DNA of 42,149 nucleotides, taken from NCBI RefSeq assembly GCF_000258495.1, contig NZ_AJLG01000016.1, positions 1 to 42,149 on the forward strand, read 5' to 3'. The DNA is from Pedobacter agri PB92 (lineage in GTDB: Bacteria > Bacteroidota > Bacteroidia > Sphingobacteriales > Sphingobacteriaceae). The position numbers and the translations under genes were made by a program. Positions 1-7,880 of this stretch are shown piece after piece. Positions within the stretch are counted from its first letter, which is position 1, and each line of letters opens with the position of its first letter. Below the pieces are notes generated by a model that was not told the origin of the DNA, did no database searches, and worked only from the letters and a program-made list of their open reading frames with translations.

Positions 1-644
1 GAATCGCTCATATAATCAGATATTTTCCCGATGATGTCCATTTCGTTTCTGGTTAAAAAATCAAGTGAAAAATGGGAATGAGCCAAATTCAAAACACCTT
101 TCAATTTAAGTTTAGTAATTGTTGGAAGTGTTTTGTATTTATTAGGGAATAAACGCGATTTAAGCGAATAAAATTTCTTATGCTTTACTGCTTCTTTGGC
201 ATTATTAAGTACAATTTCGTAGTTTGTAACACTAAGCCACCAAACAATTTTTTTAATAGCAGAATAATTTTTATCAAATATAGGCTCTAAAAAAGTTTCT
301 GGTAAAATAAGAAAATTACCTTTTTGGTTTTCGATTTCATTTACAAATGGGACATTGTACTTGATATATGATTGATGTACTGGATGTTCACCTTGGTGAT
401 AAAAATAATACATGAAAACACTATGACCTAATTCAATCAATCTTTTGCCAAGCTGGTGTAGCGCTTCAGGGCCGCCTGTAGCATAATTTGAAGGGCAAAA
501 AATGTATATCTGGGTGTTAGGTTTAATCTGTATCAATTCAAAATTTTTCCTCAAAAATAGGCAATTATACCGTAAAAGTTGAATAATGGTTATGAGCTTC
601 GAAATATCGTTAAATATCAAAGAAAAATAGCACTTATATATCAT
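1..644 (-). CDS. glycosyltransferase-like protein, 3' part beyond window edge
   Basis: An open frame of 214 codons runs from an ATG at 644 to the left edge without a stop, so the C-terminal part lies outside the window. ATG 644 is the first start after an in-frame stop just upstream. After about 45 residues there is a strand-forming segment (IYIFCPSN) followed by TGGPEALHQLGKRLIELGH. This is the layout of the first Rossmann strand and glycine-rich acceptor loop of GT-B glycosyltransferases. The later part is basic and Trp/Tyr-rich, with no motif I can name. The gene is divergent from the next glycosyltransferase, with only 29 bases between start codons. The context of a GT cluster supports a glycosyltransferase role, but the donor-binding half is missing, so the family is not proven. 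Confidence 0.7.
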   Translation of the reverse strand, partial: MIYKCYFSLIFNDISKLITIIQLLRYNCLFLRKNFELIQIKPNTQIYIFCPSNYATGGPEALHQLGKRLIELGHSVFMYYFYHQGEHPVHQSYIKYNVPFVNEIENQKGNFLILPETFLEPIFDKNYSAIKKIVWWLSVTNYEIVLNNAKEAVKHKKFYSLKSRLFPNKYKTLPTITKLKLKGVLNLAHSHFSLDFLTRNEMDIIGKISDYMSD

Positions 645-649
645 TTTGA

Positions 650-657
650 TATCTTTG
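650..657 (+). promoter_or_regulatory. candidate -7 box TATCTTTG for the GT at 674
   Basis: TATCTTTG matches the Bacteroidota -7 consensus TAnnTTTG exactly, and it lies 16 bases before ATG 674. No TTTG is present at the -33 distance. If used, the transcript would have a leader of only about ten bases. The element sits inside the 29-bp gap between two divergent start codons. Confidence 0.3.
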
Positions 658-673
658 GCATTTGCTTAAAGTT

Positions 674-1571
674 ATGATTTCAATAATAATATCCTCAGTT
701 AATAAGCGCAACCTTGATAATGTTAGTAAGAATGTCGCCACTTCAATCGGGGTGCCGTATGAAATAATTGCATTTTATAATGGTACTGGAGAGAGAGGAA
801 TATGTGAGATTTATAATGAGGGGGCAAAAAAAAGCAAGTTTTGATATTTTATGTTTTATGCATGAAGATATCTTAATAAAAACTTCAAATTGGGGCATAG
901 AAGTTATTAATAATTTTGAGAAAGATAAATCATTGGGTCTGATAGGCATTGCTGGCAGCTCTTTTAAAACCTTGGCTCCTTCTGGCTGGGGTAGTCCTGT
1001 ATATGAAATCGATACAAATTTTTACAACTATGAACAGCATTTTAAGCATAGCGATAAAAAAACATTTCATACTTGCCATAATCCACGCGGAAGAAATTTA
1101 GAAAATGTTGTCGTTTTGGATGGTGTATGGCTTTGCACAACTAAAGAGGTGTTCTCGAAATGTAGTTTTGATCAAAGCTTATTTAAAGGCTTTCATTGTT
1201 ATGATCTCGATTTCAGCTTAAGTGTGGGCAAGCATTTCAACGTAGCAGTAACCTTCGATATTCTGATTGAACATTTTTCAGAAGGTGGTTATAACAAGGA
1301 ATGGTTTTATGATACCTTAAAATTACATAATAAGTGGCGAATGGAGCTACCTAAAAGTATAGAGCCGATTTCTGAAAGGCTGATAGCACAAATGGAAAAG
1401 AAGGCTTTTTTACGCATTTTATTTAAAATGATCAACTTAGGATTTAGTAACAAATATCTATTTAATTTTCTTCGTGATTATAGAAAGCACTCAAAAATAA
1501 GCAACAGTTTATACTGGAAGCTGGTTTATTACTTGATTAAAATGATATATCTCGGTAAAACAGTCGATTAA
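674..1571 (+). pseudogene. GT2-like glycosyltransferase with +1 frameshift in an A8 run
   Basis: Two overlapping frames make one protein. Frame one starts at ATG 674 (MISIIISSVNKRN) and stops at 844. Frame two continues with FDILCFMHEDI and runs to 1571. Both encode the same segment at the crossing point: IYNEGAKK continues naturally as ASFDILCFMHED if one A is removed from the eight As at 826-833. The repaired protein would be about 298 residues. It resembles the 'glycosyltransferase like family' of the GT-A type (PF13712): an N-terminal SIIISSVN strand, HED in place of DxD, a central VVLDGVWLCTTKEVF segment and a later CYDLDFS acidic motif before an IEHFSEGG histidine. It may be a real pseudogene, a phase-variable gene or a sequencing error. 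The stop codon abuts the stop of the convergent DUF5672 gene. Confidence 0.8.
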
Positions 1572-2378
1572 TCATGTAAGTTTGTAATGAAAATCTTCAA
1601 TTTTATCCTTCCAGAATTTTAGATTTTTCTCCCAGGCATGGCAACCAAAAGGAAGTTTACCGTCGTTAAGTTCAATGGCAATTTCAGGGCAAGTTTCGAT
1701 AGCGAAGTTAACAGCTTCCTTGTATGAGGGGATTTTGAGGGTATTCGTTTTGCGATTTAATTCGATGCTGAAAAAAATATCCTCATTAAAAATACTATTT
1801 TCTTTATCTTCATATTCCGTGATTTGCGTTTTATACTTTTCGCAAATCTTAAAAAAAGTATCTGTTTTACGCAGAGAGAAACCGCCATTGCCGACCATTT
1901 TGTTTAACTGCTTATCCAGTGCTGGTTTACCGTCTTTTCCTTTAATATTGTATCTCCTATGCCAATAAGATCTGAAAGCTTCTTTCAGTTTTTTGAAAGT
2001 TGATTGATGACCTTTGTCGTAAAACCAGGGCGCACCGATATAATCATATTTTTTTGAACACCAATAATCCAATTGGTTAGAAAATACAAATGCGTCTAAT
2101 TGGTAAATTAAGATATAAGGGTAATCCTGAAAAGCTGCGTAAAATGTCGATGATAGCATTAACCTATTATAGCCAAAAACATTTTCAAAGTAGGCATTTT
2201 CGAAGGTGATTACTTTGGTAAATCGTTTGTCGGTAGTTTGGAGTTGTACTGGCTTTACGGCCACAATATCCAAGCCCTTAAAAATGCGGAAGCATTGTTC
2301 GAGCGATATTTGTTCGTAAACAGATAAGCTTTCTTTGTAAATTGGAATTACAATTGCATTGGTCTGGTTACTTGACAT
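1572..2378 (-). CDS. DUF5672 family protein, probable glycan-locus protein
   Basis: This 268-residue protein has the features I associate with DUF5672: an N-terminal NAIVIPIYKE strand, a central YILIYQLDAFVF segment with a DxD-like LDA, then KKYDYIGAPWFYD and a GNGGFSLRK loop. GAPW and GNGGFSLR recall the donor-site motifs of GT-A enzymes, so it is probably a glycosyltransferase, though the reaction is unknown. It is the last gene of the minus-strand operon. Its ATG lies 11 bases inside the preceding glycosyltransferase (overlap 2368-2378), which suggests translational coupling. Its stop directly abuts the stop of the plus-strand glycosyltransferase, with no terminator between. Confidence 0.85.
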   Translation of the reverse strand: MSSNQTNAIVIPIYKESLSVYEQISLEQCFRIFKGLDIVAVKPVQLQTTDKRFTKVITFENAYFENVFGYNRLMLSSTFYAAFQDYPYILIYQLDAFVFSNQLDYWCSKKYDYIGAPWFYDKGHQSTFKKLKEAFRSYWHRRYNIKGKDGKPALDKQLNKMVGNGGFSLRKTDTFFKICEKYKTQITEYEDKENSIFNEDIFFSIELNRKTNTLKIPSYKEAVNFAIETCPEIAIELNDGKLPFGCHAWEKNLKFWKDKIEDFHYKLT

Positions 2379-3087
2379 GTCTTCCTTGTGCTTTATGTTT
2401 CATTATTCTAAACTTAAACCTCAAGTAATTTAGAAGACCTAAATGTTTCTTGATAATTAATGGTTTATCACTTATAAATTTCGAATCAATTTCTGAACTA
2501 GATAGGCCAGTAGTGCCAAATTTAGCAACGATCAAAGGGATGTGCTTAAATTCGTAATTTGCATCTCCCCTTAGTTTTAAGTTTAAATCATAGTCTGCAC
2601 AAATTCTATATTGCAGGTTGTACTCGTATTTTTTAAATACACTTGCAGGATAAAAAATGGCCTGATGCGAAATATTATATTTCGCTAGCTGGTAAGCCTT
2701 TGCCGATCTTACAATCCGAATATCGTCCATTAAAATGTCTCCATAATAACAGGTACTCTCATCTGTTAAGTATTTGGGAACTGATTTGAAATCTGAATAA
2801 ATTTCATCATCTGCACCAATAAAATAAAACCACTTGCCTTTGGCGTGTTTAAGTGCTTTATTCATAGCATCGTAAATTCCAAAATCTGTCTCTACAACAA
2901 CTGTTTGATCAATATTGCGTTTTTCTTTGAGCAATTCTAGCGTATTATCGGTACTTTCTCCATCAAAAAAAATTAACTCACAATTGTTAGGCATGGATTT
3001 TTCAATGCTTTCGAAAAACGAAGGCAAATGTGTTGCAGCGTTAAATGTAACACAGATGATGGAAACTAGGGGTGTAGTATTTTGCAT
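2368..3087 (-). CDS. family 2 glycosyltransferase
   Basis: A 239-residue single-domain GT-A enzyme of family GT2. The first strand VSIICVTFNAATHL is followed by LIFFDGESTDNTLELL, the nucleotide-binding acidic region. FGIYDAMNKALKHAKGKWFYFIGADDEIY holds the DxD-like ADDE that coordinates the metal and sugar nucleotide. It resembles WcaA/colanic-acid-type enzymes that start with a short glycan transfer. There is no membrane segment, so it should act on the cytoplasmic face on lipid-linked glycan. The ATG at 3087 immediately follows a TAA at 3088-3090 that would end the unshifted frame of the upstream GT, and it overlaps the downstream DUF5672 gene by 11 bases. This arrangement indicates co-transcription and translational coupling. 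Confidence 0.9.
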   Translation of the reverse strand: MQNTTPLVSIICVTFNAATHLPSFFESIEKSMPNNCELIFFDGESTDNTLELLKEKRNIDQTVVVETDFGIYDAMNKALKHAKGKWFYFIGADDEIYSDFKSVPKYLTDESTCYYGDILMDDIRIVRSAKAYQLAKYNISHQAIFYPASVFKKYEYNLQYRICADYDLNLKLRGDANYEFKHIPLIVAKFGTTGLSSSEIDSKFISDKPLIIKKHLGLLNYLRFKFRIMKHKAQGRHVK

Positions 3088-3191
3088 TTACAAAAACTTT
3101 CTTGCGTAATTAAGTTTACTCCAATAGCCTTTTCTCTGCATAAATAGCAGGATTTTTTGATTACTAATGATAAACTGAAGCAGCCTGATGT

Positions 3192-3983
3192 TTATTTTTT
3201 CTCACTTTTTCTGCTTACTAAATTTAATAAATGAGTTTTGAATTTTTGATGATCGTTATACAGGTACGCGGTAAAATGTTTCAATCGTTGAAGAAATTGT
3301 TGGTCAGCTATTTTTCTATCTGCCCTCTTCGGTTTTTTGGTCCTGAGAATGTCCGTGCTGGTTGAAAGATGTTGACGGTATTTTACCAAAATAGCGGTTG
3401 AAGCTAATATTGTTCCTGTGTTTGTAGCAACGTATGCAATCCACCAATCATGAAAAATTTCTGGTTTGAAATGATCCAGAAAGCGTACTATCCGCTTGTT
3501 AAATAGGATCGTATGCCCTGAAACACAGTTTTCGAATAAGAAATATCTTGAATCACCACCAGAATAAAATCTTCTTACGTCAGAGATTTTTTTATTTATA
3601 GAAATTCCATGTTCATTTATGAATTCCGAGTCATGATAAATGAGGTTATGTTCCCCAATTTCGTTAACCTGAACTGCTATTTTATTTAGATGCCAGATAT
3701 CATCCTGATCAGCCAGGGCTATAAATTCACCCGTACAAAGCCTAATTGCCTTTTCAAAATTTTTGATATAGCCTAAATTGATCTCATTTTCATATACTTG
3801 AAAATAAGGATATTTTTCGGCATAAGCTTTCAGTATATCAACAGTTCCATCAGAGGAACAATCATCAACTGCAATGATTTCAATGTTGGGATAACTCTGA
3901 TTGACAATAGAATCTAACTGTTCAACCAGGTATTTTTCTCCGTTATAGGTACATAAGGCTATTGAAACTAATGGCTTATCCAT
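3192..3983 (-). CDS. family 2 glycosyltransferase (rhamnosyltransferase-like), probably truncated at the C-terminus
   Basis: The 263-residue protein is a clear GT2 enzyme: VSIALCTYNGEKYLVEQLDS, then EIIAVDDCSSDGTVDIL, and FIALADQDDIWHLNKI with the DQDD metal motif. The WWIAYVA segment further on is typical of RfbF-type rhamnosyltransferases. It starts 2 bases after the ABC exporter stop, so the two are one transcript. The annotated stop follows an A6 run at 3195-3200. One extra A would continue the frame for about 35 more basic residues (INIRLLQFIISN...) to a TAA at 3088-3090, exactly abutting the next gene's ATG. That extension looks like the normal C-terminus of this family, so the present end is probably an indel. 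The catalytic core is intact. Confidence 0.88.
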   Translation of the reverse strand: MDKPLVSIALCTYNGEKYLVEQLDSIVNQSYPNIEIIAVDDCSSDGTVDILKAYAEKYPYFQVYENEINLGYIKNFEKAIRLCTGEFIALADQDDIWHLNKIAVQVNEIGEHNLIYHDSEFINEHGISINKKISDVRRFYSGGDSRYFLFENCVSGHTILFNKRIVRFLDHFKPEIFHDWWIAYVATNTGTILASTAILVKYRQHLSTSTDILRTKKPKRADRKIADQQFLQRLKHFTAYLYNDHQKFKTHLLNLVSRKSEKK

Positions 3984-3985
3984 AC

Positions 3986-5821
3986 TTAATCATTAAAAGC
4001 CTGCATATCAATCAATCTTCTATATAAACCATTTTTAGCCAGTAACTCAGTATGGCTTCCTGATTCTACAACAGTTCCTTTATCGATAACTACAATTTTA
4101 TCTGCATGCTGTATGGTGCTTAAACGGTGGGCAATTACAATAGATGTACGGTTCTTCATCAGGTTATTCAAAGCTTCCTGTACCAGTTTTTCTGATTCTG
4201 TGTCAAGCGCCGATGTGGCTTCGTCTAGCAGCATAATTGGTGGATTGGCAAGAACTGCTCTTGCAATACAAATACGTTGCCTCTGCCCACCAGAAAGTCT
4301 ATTACCCCTGTCACCAACAAATGATTGATAACCATTTTCAGTATTGAGAATAAATTCATGGGCATTTGCAATTTTAGCAGCCGCAATTACTTCTTCTTCG
4401 CTAGCTTCTGGTCTTGCAAAGGCGATATTATTAAAAATGCTATCGTTGAATAGGAAAGACTCCTGATTGACGGTACCCATCTGCGCTCTAATGCTTTCGA
4501 CAGTTAAGTCTCTATAATCATTACCATCTATTTTAATAGAGCCTGATTTCGGATCATGGAAACGTGGAATAAGATCCATTAAGGTACTTTTTCCACCACC
4601 TGATGGGCCAACTAAAGCTATTGTTTTGCCTTTTTCTATGTCAATATTAATGTTTGAAAGCACTTGCTTTTCACCATATGAAAAGGAAACATTATTCAAC
4701 GTCAGTGCATGCTCAAAAGTTTTTAGCGGTTGGGCATCTGAAGAATTCACCAGTTGTGGTTTGGTGTCAATCAGGTCTAGCACACGCTCTCCAGCTGCAA
4801 TTCCTGAATGAATGCCACTAAACGAATCGGTTAGGGCTTTAGCCGGACGCATGACCTGTGAAAATATCGCGATGTAAGCAATAAAGTCAGCTGCAGCCAG
4901 CGCATTTTTATCATTGTGTAAAATTAATGAACCCCCATACCAAACAATAATCGAGATCATCAGCACCCCTAAAAATTCAGATACAGGTGAACCCAATTGT
5001 TGTCTCCTCACCATTTTACGTGTAAGATTCGAATAGAAGATGTTTTCCTCGTTAAACTTATTTTTAATCCTTTCAGTTGCATTGAAAGCTTTGATAATTT
5101 TAATGCCACTGAGTGACTCATCTAAAAAACCAATCATTTTTGCAAAAGACTCATGCGATTCTTTGGCTTGTTGCTTCAGTCGCTTTACAATTTTACTAAT
5201 GATGAAAGCCGAAATGGGAATTACCAGTAAAGAGAAGAAGGTAAGCTTTGCAGAGATGTTAAACAATAAAATAACATATACAATAAGGGTAACAGGCTCT
5301 TTAAAAACAACCTGTAGCGTATTGGTCACTGTAAATTGAACCACCTGAACATCTGAGGCAACTTTCGAAATAATATCGCCTTTACGCTCGCTGTTAAAAT
5401 AACCTACGTGAAGGTTCATCACATTGTTAAAAACCCTTTTTCTAAAATTCAATAATGTATGTACGCGTAAATCTTCCATAATACGTTGCGAAAGATATCT
5501 GAATATGTTTGAAAGCAATACAGAAATCACAATTACGAAACATACATACATCAGGGTGGTTTCAATGGTGTTCACCCGGATAGAATAAGCTACAAACTCT
5601 CTTAGTTTACCCAAAAGGCTAAATGATGATGCCGCCTTGTCAGTTAAACTAGGGGTTTCACAAGCTTGTTTATTGGCATTTAAAAGCGTTTCAAAAAGTG
5701 GAGATAATAGCGCCAGGTTAAATGTGCCAAAGAGAATGGAAAGTAACGTAGCAATCACATAAGGAATTGCAAATTTTTCTATCGGCTTGGCAAAAGATAA
5801 TAAACGAAAATATGTTTTCAT
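3986..5821 (-). CDS. ABC exporter, MsbA-like fused permease/ATPase
   Basis: A 611-residue half-transporter with an N-terminal six-helix transmembrane domain (roughly residues 15-330) and a C-terminal nucleotide-binding domain. Walker A GPSGGGKST lies near residue 405, the signature LSGGQRQR near 510, Walker B IMLLDEATSALD near 530 and the H-loop in IVIAHRLST. The coupling segment ERKGDIISKVASDVQ is typical of lipid/peptide exporters of the MsbA type. It probably works as a homodimer in the inner membrane, flipping a lipid-linked sugar or another amphiphile. The gene heads the operon with two glycosyltransferases and a DUF5672 protein, so a lipid-linked glycan is the likely substrate, but this is inference. 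A multidrug role cannot be excluded. Confidence 0.92.
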   Translation of the reverse strand: MKTYFRLLSFAKPIEKFAIPYVIATLLSILFGTFNLALLSPLFETLLNANKQACETPSLTDKAASSFSLLGKLREFVAYSIRVNTIETTLMYVCFVIVISVLLSNIFRYLSQRIMEDLRVHTLLNFRKRVFNNVMNLHVGYFNSERKGDIISKVASDVQVVQFTVTNTLQVVFKEPVTLIVYVILLFNISAKLTFFSLLVIPISAFIISKIVKRLKQQAKESHESFAKMIGFLDESLSGIKIIKAFNATERIKNKFNEENIFYSNLTRKMVRRQQLGSPVSEFLGVLMISIIVWYGGSLILHNDKNALAAADFIAYIAIFSQVMRPAKALTDSFSGIHSGIAAGERVLDLIDTKPQLVNSSDAQPLKTFEHALTLNNVSFSYGEKQVLSNINIDIEKGKTIALVGPSGGGKSTLMDLIPRFHDPKSGSIKIDGNDYRDLTVESIRAQMGTVNQESFLFNDSIFNNIAFARPEASEEEVIAAAKIANAHEFILNTENGYQSFVGDRGNRLSGGQRQRICIARAVLANPPIMLLDEATSALDTESEKLVQEALNNLMKNRTSIVIAHRLSTIQHADKIVVIDKGTVVESGSHTELLAKNGLYRRLIDMQAFND

Positions 5822-5893
5822 TTGAAGTGAAATGGAATATGTAAGATGGACGATGAATCAAATCATCTCCAAAAAAATCTAATTAAAACTTGG

Positions 5894-5901
5894 CAAAGGT
5901 A
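5894..5901 (-). promoter_or_regulatory. candidate -7 box TACCTTTG before the ABC exporter operon
   Basis: Read on the minus strand this is TACCTTTG, an exact TAnnTTTG. It lies about 73 bases upstream of the ABC exporter ATG in the 129-bp gap after the preceding GT operon. The nearest upstream TTTG is only 11 bases away rather than the usual 17-20, so this is a weak call. Confidence 0.3.
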
Positions 5902-5950
5902 AGCTTTTCAGACAAACCTGTTGGAATTTCAGCAGCCAGGAAGCTTAAAA

Positions 5951-6937
5951 TTACAATCGCTTAATTTTCTTATGCTTAATTGATTGATTGATCACGTCGA
6001 TGATATCATCGATGTTGTGCTGAGATTGATGTTTTAACTTTAATTGTTCCAACTTTTTTTTGCTTTCATCAATCCGGCCCTGGTGGTTCAAATATTCCTG
6101 ATAACTTTCCCATACCCAGGTTTTGCCTGTAACTAACTTTGGGATAAGTTCTGTAAATATTTGTTGCAGTGGATACAAGGCTTTTCTAATTCCGGTAAGA
6201 TGAATGCCCTGCAGGATGTATCTGTTCCGATAGTAGATTTTTTTAATGAAATTCGATTTGATTTGTGTTTTAGTGCTGCCGCTCACATGGTGGAAGCAAA
6301 AGGACTGATGTTCATAGTAACACTTCCAGCCAAGTTGCCAGGCACGTAAACTCAAGTCAAAATCTTCTGATGAGAAAGGAGAGTAGATTTCGTCAAAACC
6401 GCCCAACTCCTTAAGTTTCTTTGCGTCAACCAAAGCATTCGCACCTGAAAGATATGCCGTGTAAACATCTTCATCAGCTGGATTTTGGCTATAATAAAAT
6501 TTGTTCGCCTTAATTCTGCAACCAGAATAATATAACAGGCGAGCGGCATCCTCAATCCGGCTTTCATCAAAACTCATGATACGGGCCATCACGCCAAAAG
6601 TATCTTCCCGTTCAAAATACTTCCATTGTGCCTTAAAATAATCAGGATCTAATTTAACATCAGAATTTAAAAGTAAAATTAGCTCATGCTGAGCTTCCCT
6701 AATTCCATGGTTACAAGTAAATGAAAACCCCCTGTTCCTATCATTAATAAGCAACTTTATCTTTGGATAATGTTGGTGAATAAATTCGATACTGTTGTCT
6801 TTCGAGCCATCATCAATCACGATAACTTCAAATTGTGAGCCGGTATTTTCTGCAGCTGTAAAAACCGATGGCAGATACTTTTCTAAAAGGTGCCTGCCAT
6901 TATAATTTGGGATAACAATTGAAACGCTTTTTTGCAT
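5951..6937 (-). CDS. family 2 glycosyltransferase
   Basis: A 328-residue GT2 protein with VSIVIPNYNGRHLLEKYLPS, FEVIVIDDGSKDNS, a LLNSDVKLDPDYF segment carrying the DxD-like NSDV, and a SSEDFDLSLRAWQLGW acidic segment (the ED that acts as base in this family). The C-terminal 70 residues are Lys/Gln-rich and probably helical. There is no signal peptide or clear membrane helix. Its ATG at 6937 directly follows the TAG of the upstream GT (6938-6940), a zero-gap junction indicating translational coupling. It belongs to the same glycan locus as the ABC exporter operon, but a 129-bp gap suggests a separate transcript. Confidence 0.9.
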   Translation of the reverse strand: MQKSVSIVIPNYNGRHLLEKYLPSVFTAAENTGSQFEVIVIDDGSKDNSIEFIHQHYPKIKLLINDRNRGFSFTCNHGIREAQHELILLLNSDVKLDPDYFKAQWKYFEREDTFGVMARIMSFDESRIEDAARLLYYSGCRIKANKFYYSQNPADEDVYTAYLSGANALVDAKKLKELGGFDEIYSPFSSEDFDLSLRAWQLGWKCYYEHQSFCFHHVSGSTKTQIKSNFIKKIYYRNRYILQGIHLTGIRKALYPLQQIFTELIPKLVTGKTWVWESYQEYLNHQGRIDESKKKLEQLKLKHQSQHNIDDIIDVINQSIKHKKIKRL

Positions 6938-7813
6938 CTACTTCACAATTTTATAATTTCGATACTCAAATAAGCGTAACCCGGTTAAATCTTCAATCTT
7001 TTGCAATAGCCTTCTCCTGAAATTCATTTTTGGTGTTTCCTTAGTCAGATCTTTCTCAAACTTCCAGTTAGCCGCCCCAATTCTGGGTGCCATTACTTTT
7101 GGATGACTCCCTTTAAAATGCACAAGGCGATCGGCATTACGCATATCAAAGGTTTCCTGAACCGGATAATTTTCTTCAATCCATTCTTCCGTTTGATAAA
7201 ATTGATTGAAATTCCGCACTTTGCCTTGAAGTCCTTGTGGTGGTTTTACCCAGCCATAATGAAAAATATAAGCATCGATCAATTTTACCCTCAGCTTTCT
7301 GTCATTGATACGAAAACCTTGCGCATCACGATATGAGTGCACACCAGGCAAATTTTTGATGATTCTAACCTCTCTTCGATACCACCTTCTTGATTCAGCC
7401 AGGTAATCATAAGAAGCGTAGAAGTGTTTGTATTTTAATAAGAGCGCCTCTACCTGTTTATTCTCCAACTCCAGCTCCATTTCTTTCCTAATTATTGGAA
7501 GATAGTCTTCATGAATGGCTTCATCGCCCTGAATATAAATCATCCAATCCGTGTCAGCAGAAATTGCGGCGATGGCTTTGTTGGTTTCATCAGCAAAAAC
7601 TCTTCCGCCTTCGCGGATAGATTCATCCCATATGGTATCGATAATTCTGATTTTTGGATCGATATTTTGAACCAGTTCTGCGGTTTCATCGGTCGAATTA
7701 CCCAATGCAATTACAAACTCATCGCACAAAGGCAGCACAGAAAGAATGGCCTCTTTTGCAGGGTAGTCATTTATAACTGCGTTTCTCAAAAAAGTAAATC
7801 CGGTAACTTTCAT
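6938..7813 (-). CDS. family 2 glycosyltransferase
   Basis: I place the start at ATG 7813 (MKVTGFTFLRNAV), giving 291 residues. An upstream in-frame TTG would add 37 residues unlike the family and would run into meaB's leader. The N-terminus TFLRNAVINDYP, followed by LCDEFVIALGNSTDET, matches a GT2 subgroup with an RNA/RNE start. DWMIYIQGDEAIHEDYL contains the GDEA metal-binding motif. The C-terminus HFKGSHPKVM is also typical of this group in Bacteroidota. It probably transfers a sugar to lipopolysaccharide or another envelope glycan; the sugar cannot be read from the sequence. It heads a two-gene operon divergent from meaB. Confidence 0.87.
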   Translation of the reverse strand: MKVTGFTFLRNAVINDYPAKEAILSVLPLCDEFVIALGNSTDETAELVQNIDPKIRIIDTIWDESIREGGRVFADETNKAIAAISADTDWMIYIQGDEAIHEDYLPIIRKEMELELENKQVEALLLKYKHFYASYDYLAESRRWYRREVRIIKNLPGVHSYRDAQGFRINDRKLRVKLIDAYIFHYGWVKPPQGLQGKVRNFNQFYQTEEWIEENYPVQETFDMRNADRLVHFKGSHPKVMAPRIGAANWKFEKDLTKETPKMNFRRRLLQKIEDLTGLRLFEYRNYKIVK

Positions 7814-7863
7814 TCGGGACAGAGGTTTGTGCGCTTTGTGGTTTATTATTTTGTTAATTTGTA

Positions 7864-7871
7864 CAAAGATA
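7864..7871 (-). promoter_or_regulatory. candidate -7 box TATCTTTG for the GT pair
   Basis: On the minus strand this reads TATCTTTG, an exact TAnnTTTG, about 50 bases before ATG 7813 in the 67-bp divergent gap with meaB. There is no TTTG at the expected -33 distance. Confidence 0.3.
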
Positions 7872-7880
7872 GTTTTATTG

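Noticed and set aside
826..833. Programmed ribosomal frameshift at the A8 run
   Set aside because: The required shift is +1, while classical slippery A-runs promote -1, and no stimulatory hairpin is evident downstream. Transcriptional slippage or an indel is more likely.
662..844. Separate 60-residue gene from the TTG at 662
   Set aside because: Its sequence is the N-terminal third of the glycosyltransferase that continues in the next frame; ATG 674 is the better start.
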